Shown: positions 16,109 to 27,801, counted from the stretch's first letter. The stretch: DNA of 64,000 nt from Tolypeutes matacus (GCA_026826555.1 JAKSZT010054570.1:3478959-3542958), one strand, 5' to 3'. Translations and numbers: made by a program. The notes: a model not told the origin generated them from the letters alone.

Positions 16109-17315
16109 ATATAGGGAATCTCATATGCTCCACTCCCCACACCTCCCACATCCTCCCACATAAACATCCTTCATTAGTGTGGCACATTCATTGCAATTGA
16201 TAAACTCATCCTGGGGCTTTGCCACAGAGCATGGACCATAGTTCACATTGTAGTCTGCACTCTCTCCCACACAGTTCTGCATGTTATGTGATGATATAAA
16301 ATGGCCTATATCTGTCATTGCAATGTCATTCAGGACGATTCCCAAGTCCCAAGAAAGCTCCCTTCCCCCCCCATATTACAGCTGTTTTTCCCTCTCCCTG
16401 CCCCCAGAGCCTCCAGTGGTCATTGTCTCTACATCAATGTTGTAATTTCTTCCAATGCTAGAGTAGAATACCAGTAAGTCCACTCTAGTCCTTAGTTCAT
16501 TCCCCAATCCTGAGGATTCTGGGTTGGTGATGTCCACTCCACCTCTAATCGAGAGGAGGCTTCGATCCCATACAGCTGATGGATGGGACTCTCTTGCTTG
16601 CAGTTGTCAGCTCTCTTGTGAAAAGCAACTTTTGATCATGTTGTACCATTGATTAAAACCCTCCAATAACTTTCCATTTCTTTTAATATAAAAAACACAA
16701 TCTTGAATATGATTTCCATGACCTACACAGACATGGCCTATACCTACTTCTCCAGCTTCATCTTACACATACCCCTCACTTCCCTGGCCTTCTATCTGCC
16801 CATTCACCCACCTGCCATAGCATCTTTGTTTATTCCTATGCTTAGAGCACTTATCTTCTCCCTTCTTCCCTCAACCTTGCCCATCAAGTCCAACTCACCC
16901 TTCATATTTAGGTTCAATTGTCACTCCCTTAGGAAAGCCTTCCGTGACTGCTTCTGAAGGGTTAAATTCCTCTATTAAATGTGCTCATAAGATCATGCCA
17001 ACTTTGTAGACCTTTTCATTTTGTAATTGGCATCTATTTACAGGATTATTTGATAAATGCCTACCTCCCCTACTACAGCATGATCTCCAGAAGCATGGGA
17101 ATCGGGAATCAAACCCTCGTTGCTTACCATCTTATCTCAAGCATCTAGCATAGTTCCTACATAATCCACACATTTGTTGAATTTATAACTTATTAATAGA
17201 TTAAAAAATGCCCTCCTGATGACTAGAAAGCCTAGAGTATTCAATAATCTGTTCCAATCCAATCAAGAGGAGAGAAACAAGAACTCCATGCTCTTCCTGG
17301 ATTCTAGAGGTGTTT

Positions 17316-17413
17316 TTTTTTTTTTTTTTTTACCGGGAGGTAACGGGGATCGAACCCCAGTCTCTCCATATGGTAGACGGACACCGAACCTTTTAAGCCA
17401 CATCCGTTTCCCT
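17316..17413 (-). repeat. tRNA-derived SINE (short DAS-SINE type)
   Basis: T-run followed by accgggaggtaacggggatc. On the minus strand this is a tRNA-like unit with A and B boxes and a poly-A tail. The duplication ctagaggtgttt lies at 17304-17315 and again from 17414. Confidence 0.85.
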
Positions 17414-17734
17414 CTAGAGGTGTTTTGTTATGGATCACTGGTCATTTCCCCTTCAGTCCTCAATCTGCATATATATATATATATATGTTCAGCATATGAT
17501 ATCTCATATTCTTTCTAGATTCATGATTCAAACTCTCAACCACTTTATTTTAGAGGCTCAGGATAAATGATTGAATTTTTATATATATGACTATTATGTC
17601 CACACTAAAATCCATCATCTAAAGGGAATTATTAAATTTAGTGTAAATTTATATTCTTAGTATTATATTGGTAAGCAATTAACTTGGTCACTACTTTCCC
17701 CACAATGAGATTCTAATGTTGTCAGAGTAGTTGC

Positions 17735-17920
17735 AGTGCCCCAGACACTGTTCTCAGTGCTTTATGTATTTTAACTCATTTATTCCCTACTTATAATAGT
17801 ACAGGCCAGTATGATTATCATCCCCATTTTACGAAACCTGAGGAATAAACGTTATGAAACCTGCTCAAGATTACACAACTGGTTAGGGGCAGGGTTGGGA
17901 TTCAACCTTACAGTCAGCAT
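17735..17920 (-). repeat. MIR
   Basis: Reverse complement of the MIR core. The words ccagacactgttctcagtgc, atccccattttacgaaacc and gggttgggattcaaccttac occur in the right order. Confidence 0.7.
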
Positions 17921-18060
17921 CCCCCTTTACATTCCTATTTTATAGATGAGAAATTAAGGTTAAGTGACTTGTCCAAGGTCACACAGTGTTGTAGCAAGGT
18001 TGGGATTCAAACATCACAGCCCAACTCTAAAGTCCATGCTTTTAACTAGTATACGAAACT
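17921..18060 (-). repeat. Second MIR, abutting the first
   Basis: ttttatagatgagaaattaagg, cttgtccaaggtcacacag and ttgggattcaaac repeat the MIR 5' half a second time. Two MIR copies or a duplicated segment therefore lie side by side. Confidence 0.7.
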
Positions 18061-18475
18061 GCCTCTCCTTTGCAGTTCAGTTCTTGAGGCATACTTGTGG
18101 AATCAGAGCCTGTTTTTGCAGGCATGTTTTGTGACCACAGCCCGAGAGATCCATGTATCTTACATGGAACTTTTCACACAACAATCAGAACTTTTTTACA
18201 ATGGGGCACATGTACACTCAATATGTTACACTGGAGTTACTTACGATGCTCTAGTATCTTGATTCCTCTAATTAATTTTAAATTTAGGTCTTAGAATGAA
18301 AGATGGGTTTGAAGTGCAATCACTTCAAGGATGTTGGTTCTCATGGTCAGTACATGCTGTTATTCTTCTACAATTTCCTAGTTATTTTGTTCTCCTGGTA
18401 CACAATTATTTCTTCTTTTCCTTTTCCCCCTCCTGATTTTCCTTCTCCTTTTCTTCTTCCTCCTACTCCTTTTTT

Positions 18476-18577
18476 TTTTTTTTTTTTTTTTTAATTTTAC
18501 CGGGAGGTCCCGGGGATCGAACCCAGGTCCCTCCATATGGGAGACGGACGCCCAACCAGTTGAGCCACATCTGCCCC
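18476..18577 (-). repeat. tRNA-derived SINE (DAS-SINE type)
   Basis: Poly-T, then a well-preserved tRNA unit whose minus strand carries tggctcaactgg (A box) and ggttcgatccc (B box). The duplication cctcctactcctttttt flanks it at about 18459-18475 and 18578-18594. Confidence 0.87.
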
Positions 18578-19489
18578 CCTCCTACTCCTTTTTTGCACAT
18601 CTTCTTATTGTAAGCTATTTCAAATCATTTTGGGAGGGAAGTAGAGCTTTTTATTTTTTCACTTTCTAGTGTCCCCTCAGTCTGAAGAAGTCCCTTTAGC
18701 ACTGCTTGTAGGGCAGGTCTGGTGATGATGAACCCCCCCCAGCATTGTTTACTTGGGAATGTTTTAATCTCACCCTCGTTTTTGAAAGAAAATCTTCCCA
18801 GATATAAAATCCTTTGCTGGCAGTTGCTTTGTTTCAGCACTTTTAAGTATTCCAACCCACTGACTTCTTGTCTCCATGGTTTCTAATGAGAAATCAGCAC
18901 TCAATCTAATCAGGACTTCCTTGTGGGTAACATGTTGCTTTTCTCTTGCAGCTTTCAGAACTCTCTCCTTGTCCTTTGTATTCGATAGTGTGATCAGTAA
19001 ATGATGGTGTATATTTTTCTTCATGCATATCCTGTTTCATTTTCTCTGGGCTTCTTGGATATGCATATTCATGTCTTTTGCTAAGTTTGGGAAGTTCTCT
19101 GTCATTGATTCTTTGAATATTCCTTCTGTCCCCTTTTCTCTTTTCCTTCTGGGACTCTCATAATGTATATATTGCTGCTCTTGATGATGTCCTAGAGGTG
19201 TCTTATACAATTTTCACTTTTAATATTTCTTTTTTCCTTCTGCTCCTCAGCTTGACTCATTTCAAGTGTCTTGCCTTCAGATGCACAGATTCTTTCTTCA
19301 GCCAGCTCCAATCTACTCTTGGATGTTTTTCATTTCAGTTTTTGTGGTCTTCAACTCTTGTGGTTCTGTTTGGTTCCTTTTTAAAATTTCTATCTCTGTA
19401 GTAAGGTTCTTACATTGCTCATTCACTGTTGCATTGTTTTCCTGACATCCTTCAGTTCTTTCTCTGTATTATCCTTCACCTCCTTGAGC

Positions 19490-19588
19490 TTTTTTTTTTT
19501 TTTTTTTTACCGGGAGGTACCGGGGATCGAACCTCGGTCTCTCCATATGGTAGACAGACACCGAACCTCTTGAGCCACATCCGTTTCC
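19490..19588 (-). repeat. tRNA-derived SINE (DAS-SINE type)
   Basis: Poly-T plus an accgggaggtaccggggatc unit, flanked by the exact duplication ctccttgagc at 19480-19489 and 19589-19598. Confidence 0.87.
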
Positions 19589-20280
19589 CTCCTTGAGCAT
19601 TTTTGAGATCAGTTTTTAAACAGGCTTTGTTAAGTATGTCCACATTCTGGTCTTCAACAGTGTTTTCTGGATGTTTATCCTGTTCCTGTGAATGGGCATT
19701 GTATTAGTCAGGCAAAGGGGCACTGATGTGAAACACCAAAAATGGGTTGGTCTTTATAAAAGGTATTTATTTGGGGTAGAAGTCCACAGATACCAGGCCA
19801 TAAAGCGTTAAGTTTCTTCTCACCACAGTCCATTGCCACGTTTTAGAGCAAGACAGCTGCCGGCGTTTGCCAGGGTTCAGGCTTCTTGGGTTCCTCTCTT
19901 CCCGGGTGTATTAGTCTGCCAAAGGGGTGCTAATGTAAAATACCAAAAATGGGTTGGCCTTTATAAAGGGTATTTATTTGGGGTAGAAGTCCACAGAGAC
20001 CAGGCCATAAAGCGTTAAGTTTCTTCTCTCACCACAGTCCATTGCCACGTGTTGGAGCAAGACAGCTGCCTGCGTTTGCCACGGTTCAGGCTTCTGGGGT
20101 TCCTCTCTTCCCGGGGCTGCATTTCTCTCCGGGCTTAGCTCCTGTTTCCTCCACAAGGTCAGCTGTAGACGATCAGGCAAACGGCTTGCTTCTCTTCTCC
20201 TGGGGCCTTCTTTCCAACATCAAAACTGCTTCTCAAAAGACTGCTTCTCAAAAGACTGCTTCAACTGTCCTTTGCCTTGC

Positions 20281-21060
20281 CTTTTTTTTTTTTTTTTTTT
20301 GCTGGCTCTTCCTTACTTTTATTTTATTTATTTATTTATTTTAAAACAAATCAATTTTATTGATACATTTGAATAAAGCATAGAATTTATCCAAAGTGTG
20401 CAATCAATGGTATTTGGTATAATCACATAGTTGTGCTTTCATCACTTCAATCATAATTAAAGCACCTTCATTATTGCAATAATAATAATAAACAAAAAAC
20501 ACAAACAAACAANNNNNNNNNNNNNNNNNNNNNNNNNNNNNNNNNNNNNNNNNNNNNNNNNNNNNNNNNNNNNNNNNNNNNNNNNNNNNNNNNNNNNNNN
20601 NNNNNNNNNNNNNNNNNNNNNNNNNNNNNNNNNNNNNNNNNNNNNNNNNNNNNNNNNNNNNNNNNNNNNNNNNNNNNNNNNNNNNNNNNNNNNNNNNNNN
20701 NNNNNNNNNNNNNNNNNNNNNNNNNNNNNNNNNNNNNNNNNNNNNNNNNNNNNNNNNNNNNNNNNNNNNNNNNNNNNNNNNNNNNNNNNNNNNNNNNNNN
20801 NNNNNNNNNNNNNNNNNNNNNNNNNNNNNNNNNNNNNNNNNNNNNNNNNNNNNNNNNNNNNNNNNNNNNNNNNNNNNNNNNNNNNNNNNNNNNNNNNNNN
20901 NNNNNNNNNNNNGCCTACATCCGTTGCCACAACAGTACTCAGGATAACCTCCAACTCCCAAAGAAGCCCCTGTATTTCAACTGCTTATCCCCTCCCTACC
21001 CCAAAAGTGTCAAGTGGCCACTGGCTCCACCTCATTGTTATAATTTCTAGCATTGCTAGA
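20281..21060 (-). repeat. L1 3'-end copy containing the assembly gap
   Basis: Starts with a poly-T and ttttattgatacatttgaa. The part after the gap (tccgttgccacaac, gaagcccctgtatttcaac) is the reverse complement of the L1 tail family seen at 15564 and 33697. The right edge is approximate. Confidence 0.6.
20513..20912. other. Assembly gap (400 N)
   Basis: Exactly 400 undetermined bases inside a stack of repeats. The open frames that span it are artefacts. Confidence 1.
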
Positions 21061-21698
21061 ATCCTAATCCTAACCTAATCATGCCCAGATTAACAGATCA
21101 GTTTACAAGCATGATCCAATTATATTTTTGGAATTCATAATTACATCAAATTCCCCAACGGCCACACCGGGGCTGCGTTTCTCTCAGGGCTTAGCTCTTC
21201 TGGTTCCTCCACAAGGTCAGCTGTAGACTATCAGGCGAACAGCTCGCTTCTCTTCTCCTGGGGCTTTCTTTCCAACATTAAAAGTGCTTCTCAAAAACGG
21301 CTTCAACTCTGTTCTTGCCATGCCTTTTATATTTGGTTCCCCACCCACCAAGGGGTGGGGCTCAACGCCCTACTGTTGTGGCCCAGTCAACGCCCTAATC
21401 ATAACTTAATCATGCCCAGATTAACAGATGAGTTTATAAGCATGATCCAATTATATTTTTGGAATTCATAATTACATCAAACTGCCCAACTGCAACAGGC
21501 ATCATTTCCTGTTTCTTTGTTTGTCTTTGCTTTCTTTCTTGCACACTGTACATTTTATTTTAAAATGTTAACTCTGATTTTGTAACCAGTTGTGATAAGA
21601 CAGAGATCTGCTTGAGCTTCAGCCCTATAAGGCAAATGCAGTGTGCAGGGGCAAGGTTTTCCCTGTCTTTCTGGATCTCTGTCTTGTCCTGTGCTGCC

Positions 21699-21797
21699 TT
21701 TTTTTTTTTTTTTTTGAGGTATCAGGGCCAAAGATTGACCAGGCATCACTTATGTGGGAAGGCAATGCTCAACTACTAAGCCGCATTAGCTCCCCTG
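21699..21797 (-). repeat. Decayed tRNA-derived SINE
   Basis: Poly-T, then gaggtatcagggccaaag and a degraded tRNA unit ending gccgcattagctcccc. More diverged than the other SINEs here. Confidence 0.7.
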
Positions 21798-21837
21798 AGT
21801 TGGTTTTTTCATTTGTTTGCTTGTTGTTTGTTTCTTT

Positions 21838-21921
21838 GTTTCAAGGAGGCACTGGAGACCAAACCTGGGACCTCCTATGTGGGAAGCAGGCACTCAATTG
21901 CTTGAGCCAAACCCACTCTCC
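21838..21921 (-). repeat. Second decayed tRNA-derived SINE unit
   Basis: caaggaggcactggagaccaa through ttgagccaaacccactc is another tRNA unit. A T/G-rich linker like that in the trimeric SINE at 59842-60247 joins it to the previous unit, so the two may be one dimeric element. Confidence 0.7.
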
Positions 21922-22838
21922 TGTGCTTTTGATTGTTAGCTGTTTTGAATTTCCTCTCTTTATAGGAGTTTACTTATCCCCTGTTTCCCAGCAAACAGAC
22001 CTCCCTCTCCCAGGTGTTTAAAGCAGACAGGCCTTTGTCCCACACTGTCTGCCTCTGTAGCTTTTTACACTCCTTTGTCTCAAGCTGTTTTTGCCTAGAG
22101 TGCAATTCTGTGAGGAGGGCATAACAGAGAGGACCTTCCCAAGTCAGACTTTCCCAGCCAAACCAGGGCCAGGGCCCATGAAGGGGGTGCAGACTGGCTC
22201 CAAATGGTCCTGGGGTGGGTATCAGGATGGGTGACAAAAGCGTCTCCAATGGTTCCCCAAAGATGAGCTTTCCTGGCCTGCCCAGCAAACACAGCCCTTC
22301 AGCTAACTGCCCCCTATAGCCCTGAGGAAGTGCATCTTTAAATCTCCACCACCAGCGCTGCCCCTATCTCAGCTGGGTTGAAACCATGGCTGCCACTGCA
22401 CTTGTTCAGGTTGAAACAATAGCTGCCCTCAAAGTCTGGCCCTCAGGGATCTGGATTCACTAATCAAAAGCCACGATCAGTCGATCAGTCGTGGCCACCC
22501 CTTTTCTTGCGGAAGAGCATTTTAATATCCCTTTCTGTCAGCAGCAGCTAGCCAGGGGCTGGACTTTGCCCCAAGAGAGTAATTTACTGTTCTTTATCAG
22601 CCCCTTCTTCCCGTTCTTCCCTGGATGCTATACAGTGCTCCTTTGGCCTCTGGAGTTTCCAAATAGTTGATTCAGAAAGTTCCTGCCATTTTAACCATTG
22701 TTTTGGTGGAAGGATTGAATCCTGGGCTCCCTACTCTACCATCTTCCCACAATCCTCTCTCCACAATCCTCGCCATTTTAAAAAAACTAGCAGGATGCTC
22801 TGCTGCAGCAAAACTTACGTTCCCTTTTCACCCTATAT

Positions 22839-23029
22839 CAGGCATTCTTAACCTTTTTTGTTCCACGGACCTCTTTGCCAGTCAGGTGAAAACCACGAAC
22901 CCCTCACTAAGTCCACACTATACTGTGTATTTAATAAATACATCACAGCCACACCAACACATCTGCACAAGAATGATGTTTTTTTTGGATTTCAATTCAA
23001 GCTCATTGACCCCTTGTTAAGAACCCTTG
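22839..23029. mobile_element. hAT-like non-autonomous DNA transposon (MITE)
   Basis: About 190 bp with terminal inverted repeats, caggcattcttaac and gttaagaacccttg. It is clearly homologous to 37258-37451. The flanking 8-mers ccctatat and ctcaatat match at 6 of 8 positions, as for a decayed hAT target duplication. Confidence 0.75.
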
Positions 23030-24893
23030 CTCAATATCTAGTCCAACAGCAAAGACAGCAATCCTAGATAAAAACTCTATTCATGTTTTACCTAATTGCC
23101 TTTTGCTCGAGATGAACTGACTTGTTAGTTTGTCTCTAATTATTTACTCACCAGAGAACTCCACCTTTTTACCACCGATGTTAACACACATACACATACA
23201 CATACACATAAGAGAGGACACCTGGCTTCCTCTTTTTCCTCTTCATCCACTCTCAACACACACAGGAGAATATGTGTGAGAGAGAATCTCACCTGTAAGC
23301 CACAAATCATGTACACAGTATAGTTTAAAGCAGAAAAAATGGTGTCAGACGTGAAATCAGAGGGTGATTCTGAGGTGAGAGTCTAATGCAGCTACCTTCC
23401 TTCAAGAAGAGAGATGCTGTTTTGTCAGTTGACCTGGTAAAGGCTGCACCTAATGGGAGAGTGCCTTCCCCTTGAAAGTGTCTGTGGAAGCGACCGTGAG
23501 AGTGTGAATCAAGTCCCCAAAGAACTGCTTTAGTGACTTAGTAGGAGCACTTCAGAAAGGGAAAGACGCCAGAGACTCAGCTTGTTCTCAATTCCACTCC
23601 CCCACCCCCCTGTGCCTTCACACCTGCCTCCAGTTCTCCTCAGTCCCACCTGAGCAGTGGAAATTAGAAAACAGGAAGTGTGACCTCTGAAAGTGGCTTA
23701 GTCACCAGAAAGCCCAGTGGAATTCTCCAGACATCAGGCTTATTTCAGCTTTTGAAGCACCTGGGTCAATTTTCCTGGAGGGGCACATAGCCCTTAAACA
23801 AATGGCCCCTCCTCAGACAAAGCAAAGGACTTGTCATATTCTTTAGACAGCATATCTTCCATCTGAGAAGGGGGTGGGGAAACAGGACAGGCAGCCTTGC
23901 TGTTAAAGTGGAGGAAAGAAGCCCAGGAGCCTTTGCAGCCCTGCAGCTCTCTCTCCGGCAGACGCTCAAGCTCAGGGATAATTTAAGCACAATGAGTAGT
24001 GGAGTATTTTCCCCCACTGAAATTGGGTAGTCAAGGCCTATGTGTGGATTAAGGACTCTTTCTGTTCTTCCCAGGACTTCCCCGCAGCAGGATGCCTCCC
24101 TTAGTTTGCTTTTCTCTCCTCCGTGGCGTGATGTGAGGAGCTGAGGTGTGTTCCCGGACAGGACTGAACACATTTGAAGGTGTTTTAGGATTATACTGAA
24201 AATATATATCATTCTAATATATTTTTATAATTAAAAAAAAAAAAAACCCTCTAACCTGTGAACACCTAAGGAGATAACTGAGTGAAAGCCTTTGAAAAAT
24301 GAAGATGCCCTAAAAAGGCCCTATGTCACTCTTACTGCGGGGATGCCCACTGTAACCGGGAAGCACATTCAGTTCTGCCTTGACCTCACCACCCTTTCCA
24401 TCAACGCAGGTCACAGTTGTTTTCTTTTCTTCCTTCCATCAAACAGGAGAGACAGAAAGGGAATGTGGGTGGGGTGGGGACAACGAGGAAATTCGGATTT
24501 GAAGAGCTGCTTCTATCGCTGTGGCAGAAGGGCAGAGCCCAAGAAGCTTCCCTGGAGAAACCCTGGGTTGCATGCCGGCCCACGCCCCGCATCCCCGCAG
24601 GGAGCGCTCCCCACCTTAGGTGAAAAACGCTGCAGCTTCAATTCTTTAGCTATTCCCACATCCCAGATCCCAGAAATGGTAAACCAAGTCCCAAGACTTT
24701 TAAAGTACTTTAGCGCCGGGCGAGCGACACACATTTCACCAGAAACCCAGTTATTTGGGAATGGAGTGAAGAAGGGCAGTGGGGAAGAGGCCCAGGTGTC
24801 TCTCTTTGCTAGAGCTTTCTCCAGGTCGCCGCACCCTCCGCAGCTCTCGCCTGGGCTGGCGCCACTGGCACCTTGCCCAGACATCAAACTGCC
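23030..24893. other. Intergenic DNA, no gene seen
   Basis: Contains a short (ACACAT)n tract at about 23186-23211 and otherwise unique-looking sequence. The region 24300-24890 is somewhat GC-richer. Its open frames overlap on both strands and run into the SINE at 24894, so they are not credible genes. Confidence 0.5.
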
Positions 24894-24990
24894 AAGGGGG
24901 AGCGGATGTAACTCAAGAGGTTGAGCGCCTACTTTCCATATATGAGGTCCCCGGTTCCATTCCCGGTACCTCTTTAAATAAACAAATGGC
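24894..24990 (+). repeat. tRNA-derived SINE
   Basis: caagaggttgagcgcctac with a ccggttccattcccggtacc B-box region and a short taaataaacaaa tail. Plus orientation. Confidence 0.75.
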
Positions 24991-25189
24991 CAGGGCCTCT
25001 ACACTGACCCCACGGTGGGGGATGGTGGTGAGGGTTCTGGAATCAGGTTTTAATGCAATGGAAGGCCGACTTGGATGCTGTGGCGGTGGAACGGGAGGTT
25101 ACAGGTTATCCGGGAGAAAGCAGCCTAGAACCAGGCAGAGCTGGAGGGAGGCAATATTCTGGTTCCTTCGTGAAGCCTGGAGCCACAGC

Positions 25190-25315
25190 ATTTATATCAC
25201 CCAGCAGCCTGTTAGAAATGCAGCGTTTTGGCCTCACCACAGTCCTAACAAACTGGAATCGGCATTTTAACAAGGTACCCAGACGATTCCCATACACATT
25301 AAAGTAAATCAAAGT
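25190..25315 (+). repeat. MER5A-like (hAT-Charlie) fragment
   Basis: ctgttagaaatgcagcg, ttggcctcaccacag, attttaacaaggtaccc and agacgattcccatacac follow the order of the MER5A consensus. The element is truncated. Confidence 0.65.
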
Positions 25316-26095
25316 AAAGAGTGAGACCCTTCAAGGCTGCAGCTCACTCCCACACTTGGGTAGGGAGAGAGGAAGCAGGGAAGGTCATAGTCTACTTTTC
25401 ATAAAAGAAGGAAGGTAAGAGGAAGCCCAGTGATCTTTCTTTGCCTTATAAGCTAAGGACTGGTGAAGGGTAAGGCATTGATATTGTACCATAATTTTCT
25501 ACACAGCACTCGCTATCATAGACAGTTTGGGCAAGGATCTTGTTTAGAATCCCAAGGGCCTGAGATTATTTGGTGCTTCCCTTTGTGATGTCCTGGAGCC
25601 TTCAGCCCCATACCCTACTGAGGCTGCCCCACTCCCTGTTGGGAGAGGTGTAAATTTTATCACCAGTTAAGAAATAATGTGAGTGAGAAATGGTGGTGGT
25701 TTGTTCCCAAGTGCTAGAGGTGTTGGGTTGAATTCTGCATGTCTTTTGGAGGTAGAACCAATGGAATTTGCTGGCTGGTGGATTGGATGTGGAAGAATGA
25801 GTGGAGTCAAGGATGGACCCAGAATTTTTGATCTGAGAAACTGGAAGAATGGAGTATCCACTTAATGAAATGGGGGAAGACTGAAGATGCAACAGATTTG
25901 GAGGCTGAGGGCAACATCAAGTGTGAGGCTTGATTCATGTTTTGTTTGCTCTTTGTGTCTTGAGTTCAGTGCTAGAGATAAAAATATTGCTGGTATTATG
26001 TTCTCCCCTTTAATACTCTAAGCCCTTATAAGAAAGTTCTCAATGAATACAAAGTATTATAGAATTTCAAAGCTGGAAGCAACCTAAGAAATCTT

Positions 26096-26188
26096 GTTTT
26101 TTCTTTTTTTAGGAGGTACCAGAGATTGAACCCAGGACCTCATACATGAGGAAGCAGGTGCTCAACCACTGAGCTACATCTGCTTCCC
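26096..26188 (-). repeat. tRNA-derived SINE
   Basis: T-rich start, aggaggtaccagagattgaa, acccaggacctc, then aaccactgagctacatctgc. This is the reverse complement of a SINE tRNA unit. Confidence 0.75.
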
Positions 26189-26189
26189 C

Positions 26190-26310
26190 ATTTTTCATTT
26201 TACATACAAGGAAACTGATATTCAGAGAGCTTGACTTACCAAATATGACTTAATTGATTGTAGCCAAATTGGAACTAGATTCCAAGACTCCAGTGTATTT
26301 TCTCTGTACT
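26190..26310 (-). repeat. MIR fragment
   Basis: cattttacatacaaggaaactga, then ttcagagagcttgacttacc and gaactagattccaagactcc are diverged reverse-complement MIR words. Confidence 0.5.
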
Positions 26311-27589
26311 ATATAGCTCTGCTTCCTCCTAAATAATGTTACTATTCCTACACTTTTTAGATGTCCCAGATTATAGGAGACTGTGTAGGTTAGTGAAAAT
26401 TAGTGATGCTTGATAACAATCAAAAGGGCAGATCCGTAGGTTTGAATTTTCTTTCCCTCTCTCCTTTTCTTCCTCTCTCTCTGGGATTTTGGGCTCTTTT
26501 ACTGATCATTTTGTAGCTAATACATGAAATAGTTCCATCAGGGGTTTCTTATTGACTTGGAAGTAAGTGCATAACCCAGGCAAACTGAGTGTTGTGAACC
26601 TCAGTTCACAACACTTTTTGGATCAACAATGAATTGTTGGATCAACAATGAACAATGAACAATGATCAACAATGAATTGTTAATGTAAAAGAAATGCACA
26701 GTTCTAGAAACCACTTGCAATTTTCTTCTTTCTAACAGATGCTTGCCTTTGAAATAATCAAGCTGAATTTAAGTGACTGGTTTTCCATTCAATTAACTAG
26801 TTGAGTGAATCAGATTTCACACACTGAAAATTCAGTTTGTACTGTTTCACCTAGGAGAGGGGAAGCCTGACATTCCAGCGGTGGACAACGGTGCGTCGAT
26901 ATTCCAGGCACTGCTGTAATCTTGGGAAGATTGGACTGTCATGGCAGCAGCATGGAATCTGGAGCTCTGACCATTTTGAGTCCCTTTCCCCCAAGCTGGG
27001 CTGTGTAGGATATGTGATTCAAGCAAGGGGCAGAAGGACCATGAAATAAAGCCAGTTATTTCTTCTTAGAACAATCAAATTCAGATAATAATTCCTGAGG
27101 ACTATAAACATCTTTCTGGACATAAATAACCTGATTGTGAAGCATCAAAGTAAGAAAATTACTTTGGAAAAACCTAAATAATCACATGGAGATTGCCATC
27201 AGCCTAAGCACATTATCATTTCCAATGTCACATTACATTGTTAAAGCCAACAAATTCATTTTATGTCTGTGTAATCAGCCTTGTTTTCTCCTCTGTCCCC
27301 ATCCTACTATCCATATGGGGCCAAATGCCCCATCTGTCCATTCCTTTCATTCTTTGCAGTTGAGATATTTTCAATGATAAAAAAAATGATCACCATCATC
27401 AAGTTTTGGTTTGATAGTGTGATTTGCCTTGGAAAGAACTTTCACCTTTTCATAGCACTGAGAGATAAGAATTTGTGTTCCACACATTTTACAGGTAAAA
27501 TATGAAGCACAGGGTTGGTGGCTTCTCTTGAGATGCCTACTTAACATCTCCACTTCAGAGTCTCATTAGCAGTTTACTTATTTACCGTA
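26311..27589. other. Intergenic DNA, no gene seen
   Basis: Unique-looking AT-rich sequence. A small cluster of (at)caacaatgaa repeats lies at about 26625-26682, and nothing else stands out. Confidence 0.5.
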
Positions 27590-27801
27590 GCAAAACCAAG
27601 GTCCTGTTTCCCTTCCTCTACCCTAAACTTGCCCTCTTCTAAAGTCTTTCTCATTATTTATTATATCAATAAATGAAAGTTCCATCCTTCCAGATGCCCA
27701 GGCCCCAAACTGTAGAGCCATCTTCAATTTCTCTTTTCTCTTACTCTCTACAGTCTTCCATCAGCAAATCCCATGGACTTCACCTTCAAAATATGTTCAG
27801 G

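Larger units (their letters stand above)
15498..16618 (-). repeat. L1 3'-end copy, minus strand, split by a second L1
   Basis: A truncated L1-type tail of the same family as 33697-34145. It is flanked by an exact duplication, tgaaaagcaa at 15488-15497 and 16619-16628. Its own sequence is 15498-15563 plus 16109-16618. The middle is a later plus-strand insertion. Confidence 0.75.
14815..17195 (+). repeat. L2 LINE 3' region, interrupted
   Basis: The L2-like halves are 14815-15060 and 16629-17195. The second carries typical L2 3' words: aaaaccctccaataactttcc, gaaagccttccgtgactgc and gcatctagcatagttcctac. An L1MB-like piece and two L1 3' ends lie between them. The left half is the less certain part. 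Confidence 0.6.
19907..21166 (-). mobile_element. Inner solo LTR of the same family, itself disrupted
   Basis: It starts tgtattag and ends ccaca, bounded by the 5-bp duplication ccggg at 19902-19906 and 21167-21171, exactly where the outer LTR breaks. L1 sequence and the assembly gap occupy its middle, and part of the LTR seems to be missing there. Confidence 0.75.
19700..21497 (-). mobile_element. Outer solo LTR, MaLR/ERVL type, split
   Basis: A non-coding LTR with TG...CA ends and the exact 5-bp duplication ggcat at 19695-19699 and 21498-21502. It is interrupted between 19906 and 21167 by another LTR of the same family. On the minus strand it ends like MaLR LTRs, with an AATAAA shortly before ...gactaataca. 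No internal viral genes are present. Confidence 0.75.
18610..22749 (-). repeat. L1 5' UTR/5' region, heavily interrupted
   Basis: The minus strand starts at about 22749 with ggaagatggtagagtaggg, the typical L1 5' start. The left part, 18610-19690, has blocks characteristic of old L1/HAL1 5' regions, such as tttagcactgcttgtagggca and ttctgggactctcataatg. SINEs and nested LTRs interrupt it. The assignment of the middle is less certain. Confidence 0.6.

Noticed and set aside
18476..18577. Possible tRNA genes at the tRNA-like units (also 17316, 19490, 59842 and others)
   Set aside because: Each has a poly-A tail and target duplications and belongs to a repeated family. They are SINEs derived from a tRNA, not tRNA genes.
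20404..20961. Long frames across 20404-20961
   Set aside because: They consist mostly of undetermined bases in the assembly gap.
24292..25270. Overlapping frames of 210 and 163 codons
   Set aside because: The second runs through a SINE and a MER5A-like fragment, the first has no recognisable domain, and no splice or promoter structure is visible.
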